NCBI GenBank assembly: GCA_013813715.1 | Contig: JACCRF010000097.1 | Span: 1-64,000, forward strand | Source of the DNA: Gemmatimonadaceae bacterium | GTDB taxonomy: Bacteria > Gemmatimonadota > Gemmatimonadetes > Gemmatimonadales > Gemmatimonadaceae | Length of the DNA: 64,000 bases | Reading direction: 5' to 3' | The notes under the pieces: generated by a model | What the model was told of the DNA's origin: nothing | Seen by the model: only the letters and a program-made list of their open reading frames with translations | Databases searched by the model: none | In this document: in pieces, positions 24,283-31,655 of the stretch | Numbering within the stretch: position 1 is the stretch's first letter | How the letters are laid out: every line of letters starts with the position of its first letter | Position numbers and translations under genes: made by a program

Positions 24283-27175
24283 GACGGATTGGGAGGCCGT
24301 AAAAACCGTCGTTGCAGAGGCGCTCGACCTGCCCACGGAAAGCCGGCATGCGCACATCCAGGCGCGGTGCTCCGAACCGGCGCAGCGCGCCGAGGCCACT
24401 CGTCTGCTGCGAGCGTGTGAGCTCGCCGCCGAGAGCCCCATCTTTGAGGTCTCGGCAGGTCAGCTCGGAGCGCCGGTGATGGCGGCGGTGGAAGAGAACG
24501 AGCGCGTTCTGCCCGAAGCGCTCCGCACCGCGCTTGCTGGCCGCTACACGATCGAGCGGGAATTGGGACGCGGTGGCATGGCGACGGTTTATCTGGCGCG
24601 GGATGAACGCCATGGCCGCGCCGTCGCGCTCAAGCTGCTGCGTCCGGAACTCGGCTCTGACGCTGGTCCTGAACGTGGTGCCGCGAGATTCCAGCGGGAG
24701 GTTAAAATTGCCGCGCGCCTGTCTCATCCGCACATCCTCCCTCTCTTTGACTCCGGTGCGGCTAGCGGCCTGCTTTACTACATCACTCCGTACGTAGACG
24801 GGGAGACTTTGCGGGAGCGGCTCAAACGTGAGGGGCCGCCGCCGATTGCGGAGTCGTTGCGGATTTTGCGCGACATCGCGCGCGCGCTCGCCTACGCACA
24901 CCGGCAGGGTCTCATACACCGCGACATCAAGCCGGCCAACATCCTTCTCAACAAGGACGGTGATGCCCTGGTAGCGGATTTCGGCGTTGCCAAGGGACTT
25001 GCGGCAGCAAAGGGAGCCGAAGAGGGGCACACCGACCTCACTGAAGCTGCCTTCGTACTCGGCACGCCCGCATACATGGCACCCGAACAGGTGACCGGTG
25101 CGTCGTCGATTGACCACCGAGCCGATCTCTACGCTCTGGGCGCCCTCGCGTACGAACTGCTCACGGGGGCGGCGCCTTTCGCCGGCCGCCCGCGGGACGA
25201 GCAGCTCGCCGCCCACATCGCGGAGGTGCCTGCACCTGTCGCCTCTCGCCAGCCTGGGGTTCCGCCAGCACTGGCCGCGCTTGTGGACCGGCTCCTGGCC
25301 AAGCGTCCCGATGAGCGGCCGCGCGATGCCGAAGAGGTGGTTCGAATCATCGATTCCGCTTTGGCGGTGACCCGGCGCCCGGCCCTTGCGCGCTTCAGGC
25401 CGCGGTTTTCGCCGCGAACTGCCGTGATTGCAGCCGCGGCGCTGACGGTTGTGGCGGGCGGGGGAGAGTTGGCGCGCCGCAGGATGAGCGCGCAAACAGC
25501 GCCTGTCCGAGTCGCCGTGCTTCCATTCGTCCACGCCGGCGACAGCGCCGGGACACACCACCTGGCAGTCGGTCTGAGCGACGAGATCAGCACTGACCTC
25601 GCACGGCTGGCCGGCGCTGCCGCGCCTGGCTACGTCACGACTTCGATCTACCGCCACAACCGGAAATCGGTGCAACAGATTGCAGCCGAGCAGCAGGTCC
25701 GCGCCGTGCTGCGTGGCAGCGTCCAAAGGGTGGGCGATCGGGTTCGTGTTGATGCCCGGCTTGTGGAAGGCGAAAGTGGCAACCAACTATGGCAGCGCAG
25801 CTACGACCGCCCGGCGAGTCAGCTGCTGGAAATAAAGGGAGACATCATCCGCGGCATCGCCTCGACACTCGACGTGCGTCTGACGGGTCGTGACCGGGAT
25901 CTGCTGAATCGAAATCGGGCGACTGACCCGCGTGCATACGATTTCTACCTCCGCGGCCGTGCGGCCGAGCTCGACGGCCAGTCGCGCGAGCCGTTGCGTG
26001 TGATGCGGGTCGAGAACATCCGGATGGCGTTGTCACTCTACTCGCAGGCGCGCGACCTCGATCTGCGTTTCGCCGCCGCTCGAGCGAGGCTGGCGCTGAT
26101 GCACGGGCGCTCCGCGGCCACATACGACAGAACGAAGGCACGTCGCGAGCAGGTGCGGATTGAAGCCGAGGCGGCTCTCCGCCTCAATCCAGGTCTGCCG
26201 GAGGCGCACGCGGCACTGGCGACTTACTTTCAGCTGAGCGGAGATATGAACGGCGCCATCGAGAAGCTCCGGCTCGCCGTAGCGGGCTTTCCGCACGACG
26301 CTGAGCTGCACGTGACGCTCGGCTCCATGCTCGAGCGAGTGGGTCGCATCGAAGATGCCGTCGTTGAGTATGAGCATGCGAGGCGGCTGGAGCCCGGCAA
26401 CGCGGGGGTCGCCTTCACGACGGGCCTGGGCTACTCCCGAATGCGCCGTCGCGATGAAGCCATGCGTGCGTTCAGCCACGCCATCGCCTTGGCACCGGCG
26501 TACCACATGCCGAAGGTCATCAAGGGACATGTCTATCTCCGCTGGACTGGCAATCCGGACACCCTTGCGGAAGCCATGCGGGGAATACCGCCGGATTGGG
26601 ATCCAGACGGTATGGCCACGTATGCCCGCTTCACCGCACTGTCAGTGCAGCGAAAGTATTCCGAGGCGCTTGCGATGCTGGACCGGTCCCGGAGTGAGTT
26701 GAGTCGAGACAGGTTTACCTATTGGCCAACCCCACTGATGCGGGCTCGTCTACAGGAAGCACTGGGACAACGAGAGTCCGCTCTGGCGAGCTACGCGAAG
26801 GCGCGCACGGTTGTGCAGGACAGCCTCGCTGCTCGTCCGGCAGATCCGCACATTCGGGCAGCGCTCGCCAAGGCGTTGGCCGGATTGGGACGCACGGATG
26901 AGGCGGTTCGCGAGGTTCGGAGGGCGCTGGAGCTGGCCCCTGTATCGACCGATGTCACCGACGCCGCGGCGGTGATGAGCGGAGCCGCTGAGGCACTCGG
27001 CAGTGCCCGCCGGCACGATGAGGCACTGGAGATTCTGGAGTTACTTTTCTCAATGCGTGCGGAGCGGGAGGTGACCGTTCCTTTTCTACGTGTGTGGCCG
27101 GGGTTCGACCCGCTTCGAAGCCATCCGCGCTTTCAGGAGCTGCTCGTGCGCTTTGACCCTCAGAGGTCCAGGTGA
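24269..27175 (+). CDS. Transmembrane Ser/Thr protein kinase with TPR-type tail
   Basis: A 968-residue kinase. After an 80-residue helical leader, the Hanks kinase domain begins at YTIERELGRGGMATVYLARD (about residue 93), with ATP-binding Lys122 (VALKLL), catalytic loop HRDIKPANILL, metal-binding DFGVAKG, and APEQ. A single membrane segment (AVIAAAALTVVAGGG) lies near residue 390. The outer part starts with VRVAVLPFVHAGDSAG, a TolB-like domain, and continues as helical TPR-like repeats to the end. GTG 24269 overlaps the sigma gene by 14 bases, and a TonB receptor follows after 7 bases, so a phosphorylation-linked sigma-kinase-receptor circuit is likely. Confidence 0.88.
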   Translation: MTLAETDWEAVKTVVAEALDLPTESRHAHIQARCSEPAQRAEATRLLRACELAAESPIFEVSAGQLGAPVMAAVEENERVLPEALRTALAGRYTIERELGRGGMATVYLARDERHGRAVALKLLRPELGSDAGPERGAARFQREVKIAARLSHPHILPLFDSGAASGLLYYITPYVDGETLRERLKREGPPPIAESLRILRDIARALAYAHRQGLIHRDIKPANILLNKDGDALVADFGVAKGLAAAKGAEEGHTDLTEAAFVLGTPAYMAPEQVTGASSIDHRADLYALGALAYELLTGAAPFAGRPRDEQLAAHIAEVPAPVASRQPGVPPALAALVDRLLAKRPDERPRDAEEVVRIIDSALAVTRRPALARFRPRFSPRTAVIAAAALTVVAGGGELARRRMSAQTAPVRVAVLPFVHAGDSAGTHHLAVGLSDEISTDLARLAGAAAPGYVTTSIYRHNRKSVQQIAAEQQVRAVLRGSVQRVGDRVRVDARLVEGESGNQLWQRSYDRPASQLLEIKGDIIRGIASTLDVRLTGRDRDLLNRNRATDPRAYDFYLRGRAAELDGQSREPLRVMRVENIRMALSLYSQARDLDLRFAAARARLALMHGRSAATYDRTKARREQVRIEAEAALRLNPGLPEAHAALATYFQLSGDMNGAIEKLRLAVAGFPHDAELHVTLGSMLERVGRIEDAVVEYEHARRLEPGNAGVAFTTGLGYSRMRRRDEAMRAFSHAIALAPAYHMPKVIKGHVYLRWTGNPDTLAEAMRGIPPDWDPDGMATYARFTALSVQRKYSEALAMLDRSRSELSRDRFTYWPTPLMRARLQEALGQRESALASYAKARTVVQDSLAARPADPHIRAALAKALAGLGRTDEAVREVRRALELAPVSTDVTDAAAVMSGAAEALGSARRHDEALEILELLFSMRAEREVTVPFLRVWPGFDPLRSHPRFQELLVRFDPQRSR

Positions 27176-27182
27176 AGAGCCA

Positions 27183-29504
27183 GTGATTCGCAACGGGCTG
27201 TTGGTGACAGTACTGATGTTCGCAGGCGCCGCCGATCTCGCCGGTCAGGCGGGAGTCATCCGCGGCCGAGTCGTAAGGGCCGATGGACCCGTGGCGTTGT
27301 CGGATGCGGAGGTCGTCCTGACGGGGTCTGGAGCTGCAACGCGCACTGATGCTCTCGGGCAGTTCCAGTTCCGCGAGGTTGTTCCGGGGCAGGTGGAGAT
27401 CGCGGTGCGGCGCCCTGGCTTCGCCACAGCGCTGGCAGTGGTGCGAGTCGATCCATTCGTTGCGACTGAGGTTCAGATCCTACTCGAGCCGATCGCCGCC
27501 CGGCTGGATCCCGTCGTGACGTCTGCGACGCGCGACGCGCGCAGCCTCGCGGATGTGGCCGCCGCCGTATCCGTTGCGGATTCGTCGGCAATCAATCGGG
27601 GAGCGACCGTCGGGTTGCACGAGCCGCTGCGAATGATGCCGGGCGTGCAGGTTGCTTCGCGCTATGGCACCGACGACGTGAACATCGGAATCCGCGGATC
27701 AGCAGCCCGCGCGCGCCAGGCGGTGCGTGGCGTGGCGGTATTGATGGATGGCGTTCCGGTGACCGAACCCGACGGCGTAGGACGACTCGACATGATCGAG
27801 CTTGCGGCAGCGCGACAAGTCGAGGTCGTTCGCGGGCCGGCCTCTGCGCTGCACGCCGGCTCGCCGGGCGGAGTGGTGAACATTGTCTCGAGAACGGGAC
27901 GTGACTCGCCGGGTTTGAACGTGCGCGCGCAGAGGGGAGCGTTCGGCTTTTACAAGTATGACGGGCGCGCCGGCGCGCTGCTGGCGGGTGGGCGCGGCAG
28001 CGCATTCGGCTCGGGTTCGTACACTTCAGTGGAGGGATACCGTGCCCACAGCGACGCAACGGTCGTTCGGGGGCAGGTGGCGCTGGACTATTCGCCCGAC
28101 GCCACGACCCGGCTGACGTTCGAGACGGTTGCGTCGCGGCTGGATTCGCGTCTTCCCGGTTCATTGAGCCAGGCGGACTTTGACACCACTCCGCGAGCGG
28201 CTGCACTGGTGGCAACGACAGCTGGAACAGGACGCGGAGGCACGCGGTACCGAGTTGGCAGTCGGGTGGAAAAGCGGACGGGAACGGCGGCCGCCGACAT
28301 GTACTTCTTCTACGGCGGGCGCACTCTGGACTTTCCCATCCCGTCACAGATAGTGGACCTCAACCTTCATCGCCTGCAGGGCGGCGGCCGTTTCCACTCC
28401 GCGCGTGTCGCCGCGCTACCGCTCTCGGCTAGCCTGGGCTTTGACTACGACGAGGTGTTCGGGACGGATCAGCGGTGGGCCAACGTCGCCGGCTCACGCG
28501 GCGCGCTGAGCGACGACGGGCGATTTGAGCTGCCAGGCATCGGCACTTTCGCCCAGGCGGTGTGGCAGACCTCTGCGGCGATCACGACAACCGCGGGATT
28601 GCGATACGACCGCGTGACCTATCGCTTCGCCAGTGAGACTCCGGGGCGAACGCCGCGCGGGCAGATTTCATTCGCCCAGACGTCGCCGCGCATGGCGGCT
28701 GTGTGGCGTCCCGATCTCGCCACTTCACTGTACGCTTCGGTCGGGCGAGGCATCGAAGTCCCGGCCATCGGCGAGCTTTCGGCCAGTCCGGGCGCGCCGA
28801 TTCGTTCCGTACGTCCTAAATCTCTCTGGAACTATGAGGTCGGCGCCCGCCGCGCCGCAGGTAACCGGCTGCTGGTCGAAGGGGCTGCATTCCTCGCTCA
28901 CGTCCGCGGGGAGTTCGTCCCCGCAACGGTGAATGGCGTGAGCATCCCGGAAAATGCCAGCCGCTCGCGCAACACCGGCGTCGAACTGGGTATCACCGCA
29001 CTGGCAACCCGGTCGCTCGACTTGGGAGCGAGCTACACGTTCCTGGATATGCGTCTGCAGGAGTACCGCACCGTCATGCTGACTGCTGATGGCGCGCGCG
29101 TGGAGGTGGACTTCTCAGGCAAGCGCATGCCGGCCGTTCCGCGCCATCGGATAACCGGTGAAGCGCGGATCCGCGCCCACCACCGCCTCAGCGTCGACGC
29201 GCAGGTGGAGTGGCAGGGGCTTGTCTATGTCGAGACCAGCAACGCCAGGCAGGGTGTTTGGTACGTCCAGGCGGCGCCCGGTGCTGCGGTGCAGCAGGTG
29301 CCGTTCCGCGCGGTTGCGCCCAGAACTCTGGCCCACGTGAACGCCTCCTTCCGTGCGGGGTCGGGCGCACTGTTTGGACGCGTGGAGAACCTCTTCGGGA
29401 CGCGCCATGCCGGAAACGTCGTGGCCAACGAGCTGTCCGGACGCTTCTACGACCCCGGCTCGCCCGCCTCGGCGTCCATTGGATTCAGCCTCGGCGCGCG
29501 CTGA
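27183..29504 (+). CDS. TonB-dependent outer-membrane receptor
   Basis: A 773-residue outer-membrane transporter. Residues 1-22 are a signal peptide (LLVTVLMFAGAADLAGQ). A carboxypeptidase-regulatory-like beta domain follows (VIRGRVVRADGPVALSDAEV, residues about 25-100), then the plug (LHEPLRMMPGVQVASRYG; NIGIRGSAARARQAVRGVAV; VRGPASALHAGSPGGVVNIV) and a beta barrel ending in FYDPGSPASASIGFSLGAR, with a small residue at the end rather than Phe. It imports a scarce substrate, perhaps iron or an organic ligand, using TonB energy. GTG 27183 is used because it opens the signal peptide. It is in an operon with the sigma and kinase genes. Its last codons recur at 30955-31019. Confidence 0.87.
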   Translation: MIRNGLLVTVLMFAGAADLAGQAGVIRGRVVRADGPVALSDAEVVLTGSGAATRTDALGQFQFREVVPGQVEIAVRRPGFATALAVVRVDPFVATEVQILLEPIAARLDPVVTSATRDARSLADVAAAVSVADSSAINRGATVGLHEPLRMMPGVQVASRYGTDDVNIGIRGSAARARQAVRGVAVLMDGVPVTEPDGVGRLDMIELAAARQVEVVRGPASALHAGSPGGVVNIVSRTGRDSPGLNVRAQRGAFGFYKYDGRAGALLAGGRGSAFGSGSYTSVEGYRAHSDATVVRGQVALDYSPDATTRLTFETVASRLDSRLPGSLSQADFDTTPRAAALVATTAGTGRGGTRYRVGSRVEKRTGTAAADMYFFYGGRTLDFPIPSQIVDLNLHRLQGGGRFHSARVAALPLSASLGFDYDEVFGTDQRWANVAGSRGALSDDGRFELPGIGTFAQAVWQTSAAITTTAGLRYDRVTYRFASETPGRTPRGQISFAQTSPRMAAVWRPDLATSLYASVGRGIEVPAIGELSASPGAPIRSVRPKSLWNYEVGARRAAGNRLLVEGAAFLAHVRGEFVPATVNGVSIPENASRSRNTGVELGITALATRSLDLGASYTFLDMRLQEYRTVMLTADGARVEVDFSGKRMPAVPRHRITGEARIRAHHRLSVDAQVEWQGLVYVETSNARQGVWYVQAAPGAAVQQVPFRAVAPRTLAHVNASFRAGSGALFGRVENLFGTRHAGNVVANELSGRFYDPGSPASASIGFSLGAR

Positions 29505-29690
29505 TTGAGCGCCCCGGCGATCACCGCTGATCGCCTGATGGCCTGATCGCCTGATCCGCTGGCGGTTCTCCCCTAAAAACCGAGTTGGCAGGATCGCGAA
29601 CGTTGTTGCGCGTTTCCAAGTGGGCCGGAGAACCGGGCGAGTTGTATCGACCCTCACGAGGGACGGGACAATCCCGTGTCTCCCGACGCC
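29452..29690 (+). repeat. Left copy of the TonB-end/intergenic repeat
   Basis: This stretch, the last 17 or so codons of the TonB receptor plus the following intergenic DNA, is repeated at 30955-31186. TTGGCAGGATCGCGAACG and the next 11 bases are identical in both. The left copy also has a run of short GCCTGAT(C/G) tandem units (29532-29555) that the right copy lacks. It lies directly upstream of the lipoprotein hydrolase gene and so probably contains its promoter. Confidence 0.8.
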
Positions 29691-29722
29691 AATCCCACAC
29701 CACCAACAGCCGGAGGTCTCTC

Positions 29723-30907
29723 GTGCAACGATCAGCCATTCCCACACTGCGTGCGTCGAGGTGGCGCGCCACCCTCTTCCTTGCTGCCATCCTGTTCGCT
29801 TCAGCGTGTAGCGAAAATGGCGAGGTAACCGCACCACCCCAGATAATGCTGGGGACCGTCACGAACGTCGACACTGGAGACCCGGTTGTGGGGGCTCAGG
29901 TGTACGTCGGAACAGCCCTGTCCTACACTGATGTCACCGGGCGCTTTGCGTTTGGCGGCCTGCCCGCCGGCCCGTCAAAGCTGAGAGTGGTCGCCACCGG
30001 ATACGAGGGTTTCGAAACGGATATCACTGTGCCCGCCGGCAATTTCAATCAGAACGTGAAGGTGACGCGGATTGAAACGTTCGATTTCGAGAACTTTTCG
30101 GTACACGTCCCGAAGACCGTCTCGCGAGTACAAGGAGTTCTGATCGCATTGGGTGGTCCCAACACGCGCGGATTTGCGTCGGATATACCTTTCGGCGCAC
30201 CCGTCCCGGCCGCCGAAGCGGCCCTGAAGACAATGGGACAGGAGTTGAGAAGCCTGGCGGCGTCCCGCAAACTCGCGATAGTCGGGACATCGCTCGCGGC
30301 GATGGCGAACGGCACTGCGAGTGACCAGCTCATTCGGCTGGCGGTAGAAAAAGCTGCGGCTCTGAGCGGTCGCCCCGAACTCACCAGTGCCCCATTTCTC
30401 CTCTACGGCATCTCGGGTGGCGGCCGCCAGGCCTCCGGCTTTATGGCGCGCAATCCGGAGCGGGTGGCGGGTCTTTTTCTGAAGGCTCCGGCAAGCATAG
30501 AGCCAATCAGCACTGGACCGGCTGTGGGTGTGCCGACCTATGTGGTCCTGGCGGAACTGGATGCGTTCGTCAACAACGCTTCGCTACGCGCGTCATTCGA
30601 GGCCAATCGTCGTGCCGGAGGCCTGTGGGCGCTGGCGATGGAGCCCGGCGTGGTGCACCACTCCCTTTCGCCTGCACAGACCCGGCTCATAATCAACTGG
30701 ATGAGCGAGGTTCTCGCCGGCCGGCTGCCAGCGGAAGGCGGTCCGCCTTTGGAGATGTTGGAATCCAACGGCTGGCTTGGAGACCCTGTCACAGGTGAGG
30801 TCGCACCTTCGCGCGAGTACACCGGGGACCGTTCCAGCACGAGCTGGCTCCCGTCGGAGCCAAGGGCGAGGGAATGGAAAACATTCCGGGCGGGCGCGGG
30901 AGGCTGA
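29723..30907 (+). CDS. Lipoprotein with regulatory-like domain and alpha/beta-hydrolase fold
   Basis: A 394-residue exported lipoprotein: LFLAAILFASACSEN gives a lipobox with Cys29. A carboxypeptidase-regulatory-like beta domain (TVTNVDTGDPVVGAQVYVG, TDVTGRFAFGGLPAGPSKL) occupies about residues 42-110. An alpha/beta hydrolase follows, with nucleophile elbow LLYGISGGGRQASGFM, a later acid in LAELDAFVNN and His in GVVHHSLSP. It could be an esterase, feruloyl-esterase-like or peptidase-like enzyme; the substrate is unknown. GTG 29723 with GGAGG six bases upstream is chosen. It belongs to the TonB receptor group by position. Its upstream region is duplicated downstream, but the second gene copy is missing. 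Confidence 0.72.
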   Translation: MQRSAIPTLRASRWRATLFLAAILFASACSENGEVTAPPQIMLGTVTNVDTGDPVVGAQVYVGTALSYTDVTGRFAFGGLPAGPSKLRVVATGYEGFETDITVPAGNFNQNVKVTRIETFDFENFSVHVPKTVSRVQGVLIALGGPNTRGFASDIPFGAPVPAAEAALKTMGQELRSLAASRKLAIVGTSLAAMANGTASDQLIRLAVEKAAALSGRPELTSAPFLLYGISGGGRQASGFMARNPERVAGLFLKAPASIEPISTGPAVGVPTYVVLAELDAFVNNASLRASFEANRRAGGLWALAMEPGVVHHSLSPAQTRLIINWMSEVLAGRLPAEGGPPLEMLESNGWLGDPVTGEVAPSREYTGDRSSTSWLPSEPRAREWKTFRAGAGG

Positions 30908-30954
30908 GGCGTGCCGCGGTTGATCCTGCCGAAGCGAGCAGAGCGGGCTGCCCG

Positions 30955-31019
30955 GGTGCTTCGACGAAACCGGCTCGCCCGCCTCTGCATCGATCGGATT
31001 CAGCCTCGATGCGCGCTGA
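30955..31019 (+). pseudogene. Remnant: C-terminal end of a second TonB receptor copy
   Basis: The frame reads CFDETGSPASASIGFSLDAR then TGA at 31017-31019, which matches the end of the receptor at 29504 (FYDPGSPASASIGFSLGAR). No more of the receptor is present upstream. This shows that the receptor and downstream DNA were duplicated, and the second copy was mostly deleted. Confidence 0.82.
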
Positions 31020-31190
31020 TTGAGCGACCAAGACGATCGTCGGTGATCTGCCGATCCGCTGACGGTCGTCCCCCCTGAGAGAACCCAATTGGCAGGATCG
31101 CGAACGTTGTTGCGCGTCTTCAGATAGGTGGAGAACCCGGCCAGGTGTATCGAGCCTCAGACAGACGGGACAATCCGGTGTCTCCAATGG
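31020..31190 (+). repeat. Right copy of the TonB-end/intergenic repeat
   Basis: Repeat of 29505-29690, with high identity from TTGGCAGGATCGCGAACG onwards and shared words TGTATCGA and GACGGGACAATCC. Similarity stops at about 31186, exactly where the IS91-type transposase fragment begins. In the left copy the hydrolase gene follows; here it is missing. Confidence 0.78.
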
Positions 31191-31191
31191 C

Positions 31192-31356
31192 CCGCTCACC
31201 TGTCCGGCCTGTGGCGGCGCGATGCGCATTCTCGCGTTCCTCACCGATCGCGCCGTGATCGATCGGATTCTTGAGCACCTGGCCGGGAGGCGGGCGGACG
31301 CGCGGGGGCCACCGTCCACGCGGGGGCCAGCGCGGGAGCCGCCGACAAGGCCGTGA
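31192..31356 (+). mobile_element. C-terminal fragment of an IS91-type (Y2) transposase
   Basis: The frame ends LTCPACGGAMRILAFLTDRA, VIDRILEHLAGRR and a Pro/Arg-rich tail before TGA at 31354-31356. CPxCGGxMRIxAFxxDxxVIxRILxHL is the familiar C-terminus of IS91-family transposases, which move by rolling-circle replication and can carry flanking DNA. No start, catalytic tyrosines or rest of the protein are present. It lies between two duplicated segments. The stretch 31357-31490 holds no recognisable gene. Confidence 0.72.
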
Positions 31357-31490
31357 CTGACGTTCGCTGACCGTATCCGTGACCCTCAGGCCACGGACGA
31401 GCCTTGCCGGGGACTGTCGCCGTCGCCTCGCGGGTCGGTTGCCACCCTCCGCGGCGCACCGCATACTCTCACGGGTGCGATTGAATTTCC

Positions 31491-31655
31491 TAGCCCTGCA
31501 GGAAGACCCGCAAGGTTTCCTGATGCCGGGCGCAATTGCCCGATGCCATGATTCAACCCCCGCAACGCCACCGGCGGAGACGCCATTGCCACGCATGAGA
31601 TTCCTGATTCCCGTCGGATTCGTCCTCTCGTCGCTCCTTGTCGCGAGTTCCCCAT
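31491..31655 (+). repeat. Right copy of the VWA-end/M28-start repeat
   Basis: AAGACCCGCAAGGTTTCCTG at 31503 copies the last codons of the VWA gene (20603), and from 31592 the start of the intact M28 gene matches the fragment at 20639. About 50 extra bases separate the two blocks compared with the left copy. Upstream of 31502 similarity to the VWA gene fades quickly. Confidence 0.72.

Noticed and set aside
24170-25786. A 538-codon open frame on the minus strand
   Set aside because: It is antisense to the kinase gene, which has full kinase motifs; the translation shows no domain.
29532-29555. CRISPR-like or satellite repeat of GCCTGAT units
   Set aside because: Only three to four 7-8-base units; it is a small simple repeat absent from the second copy of the region.
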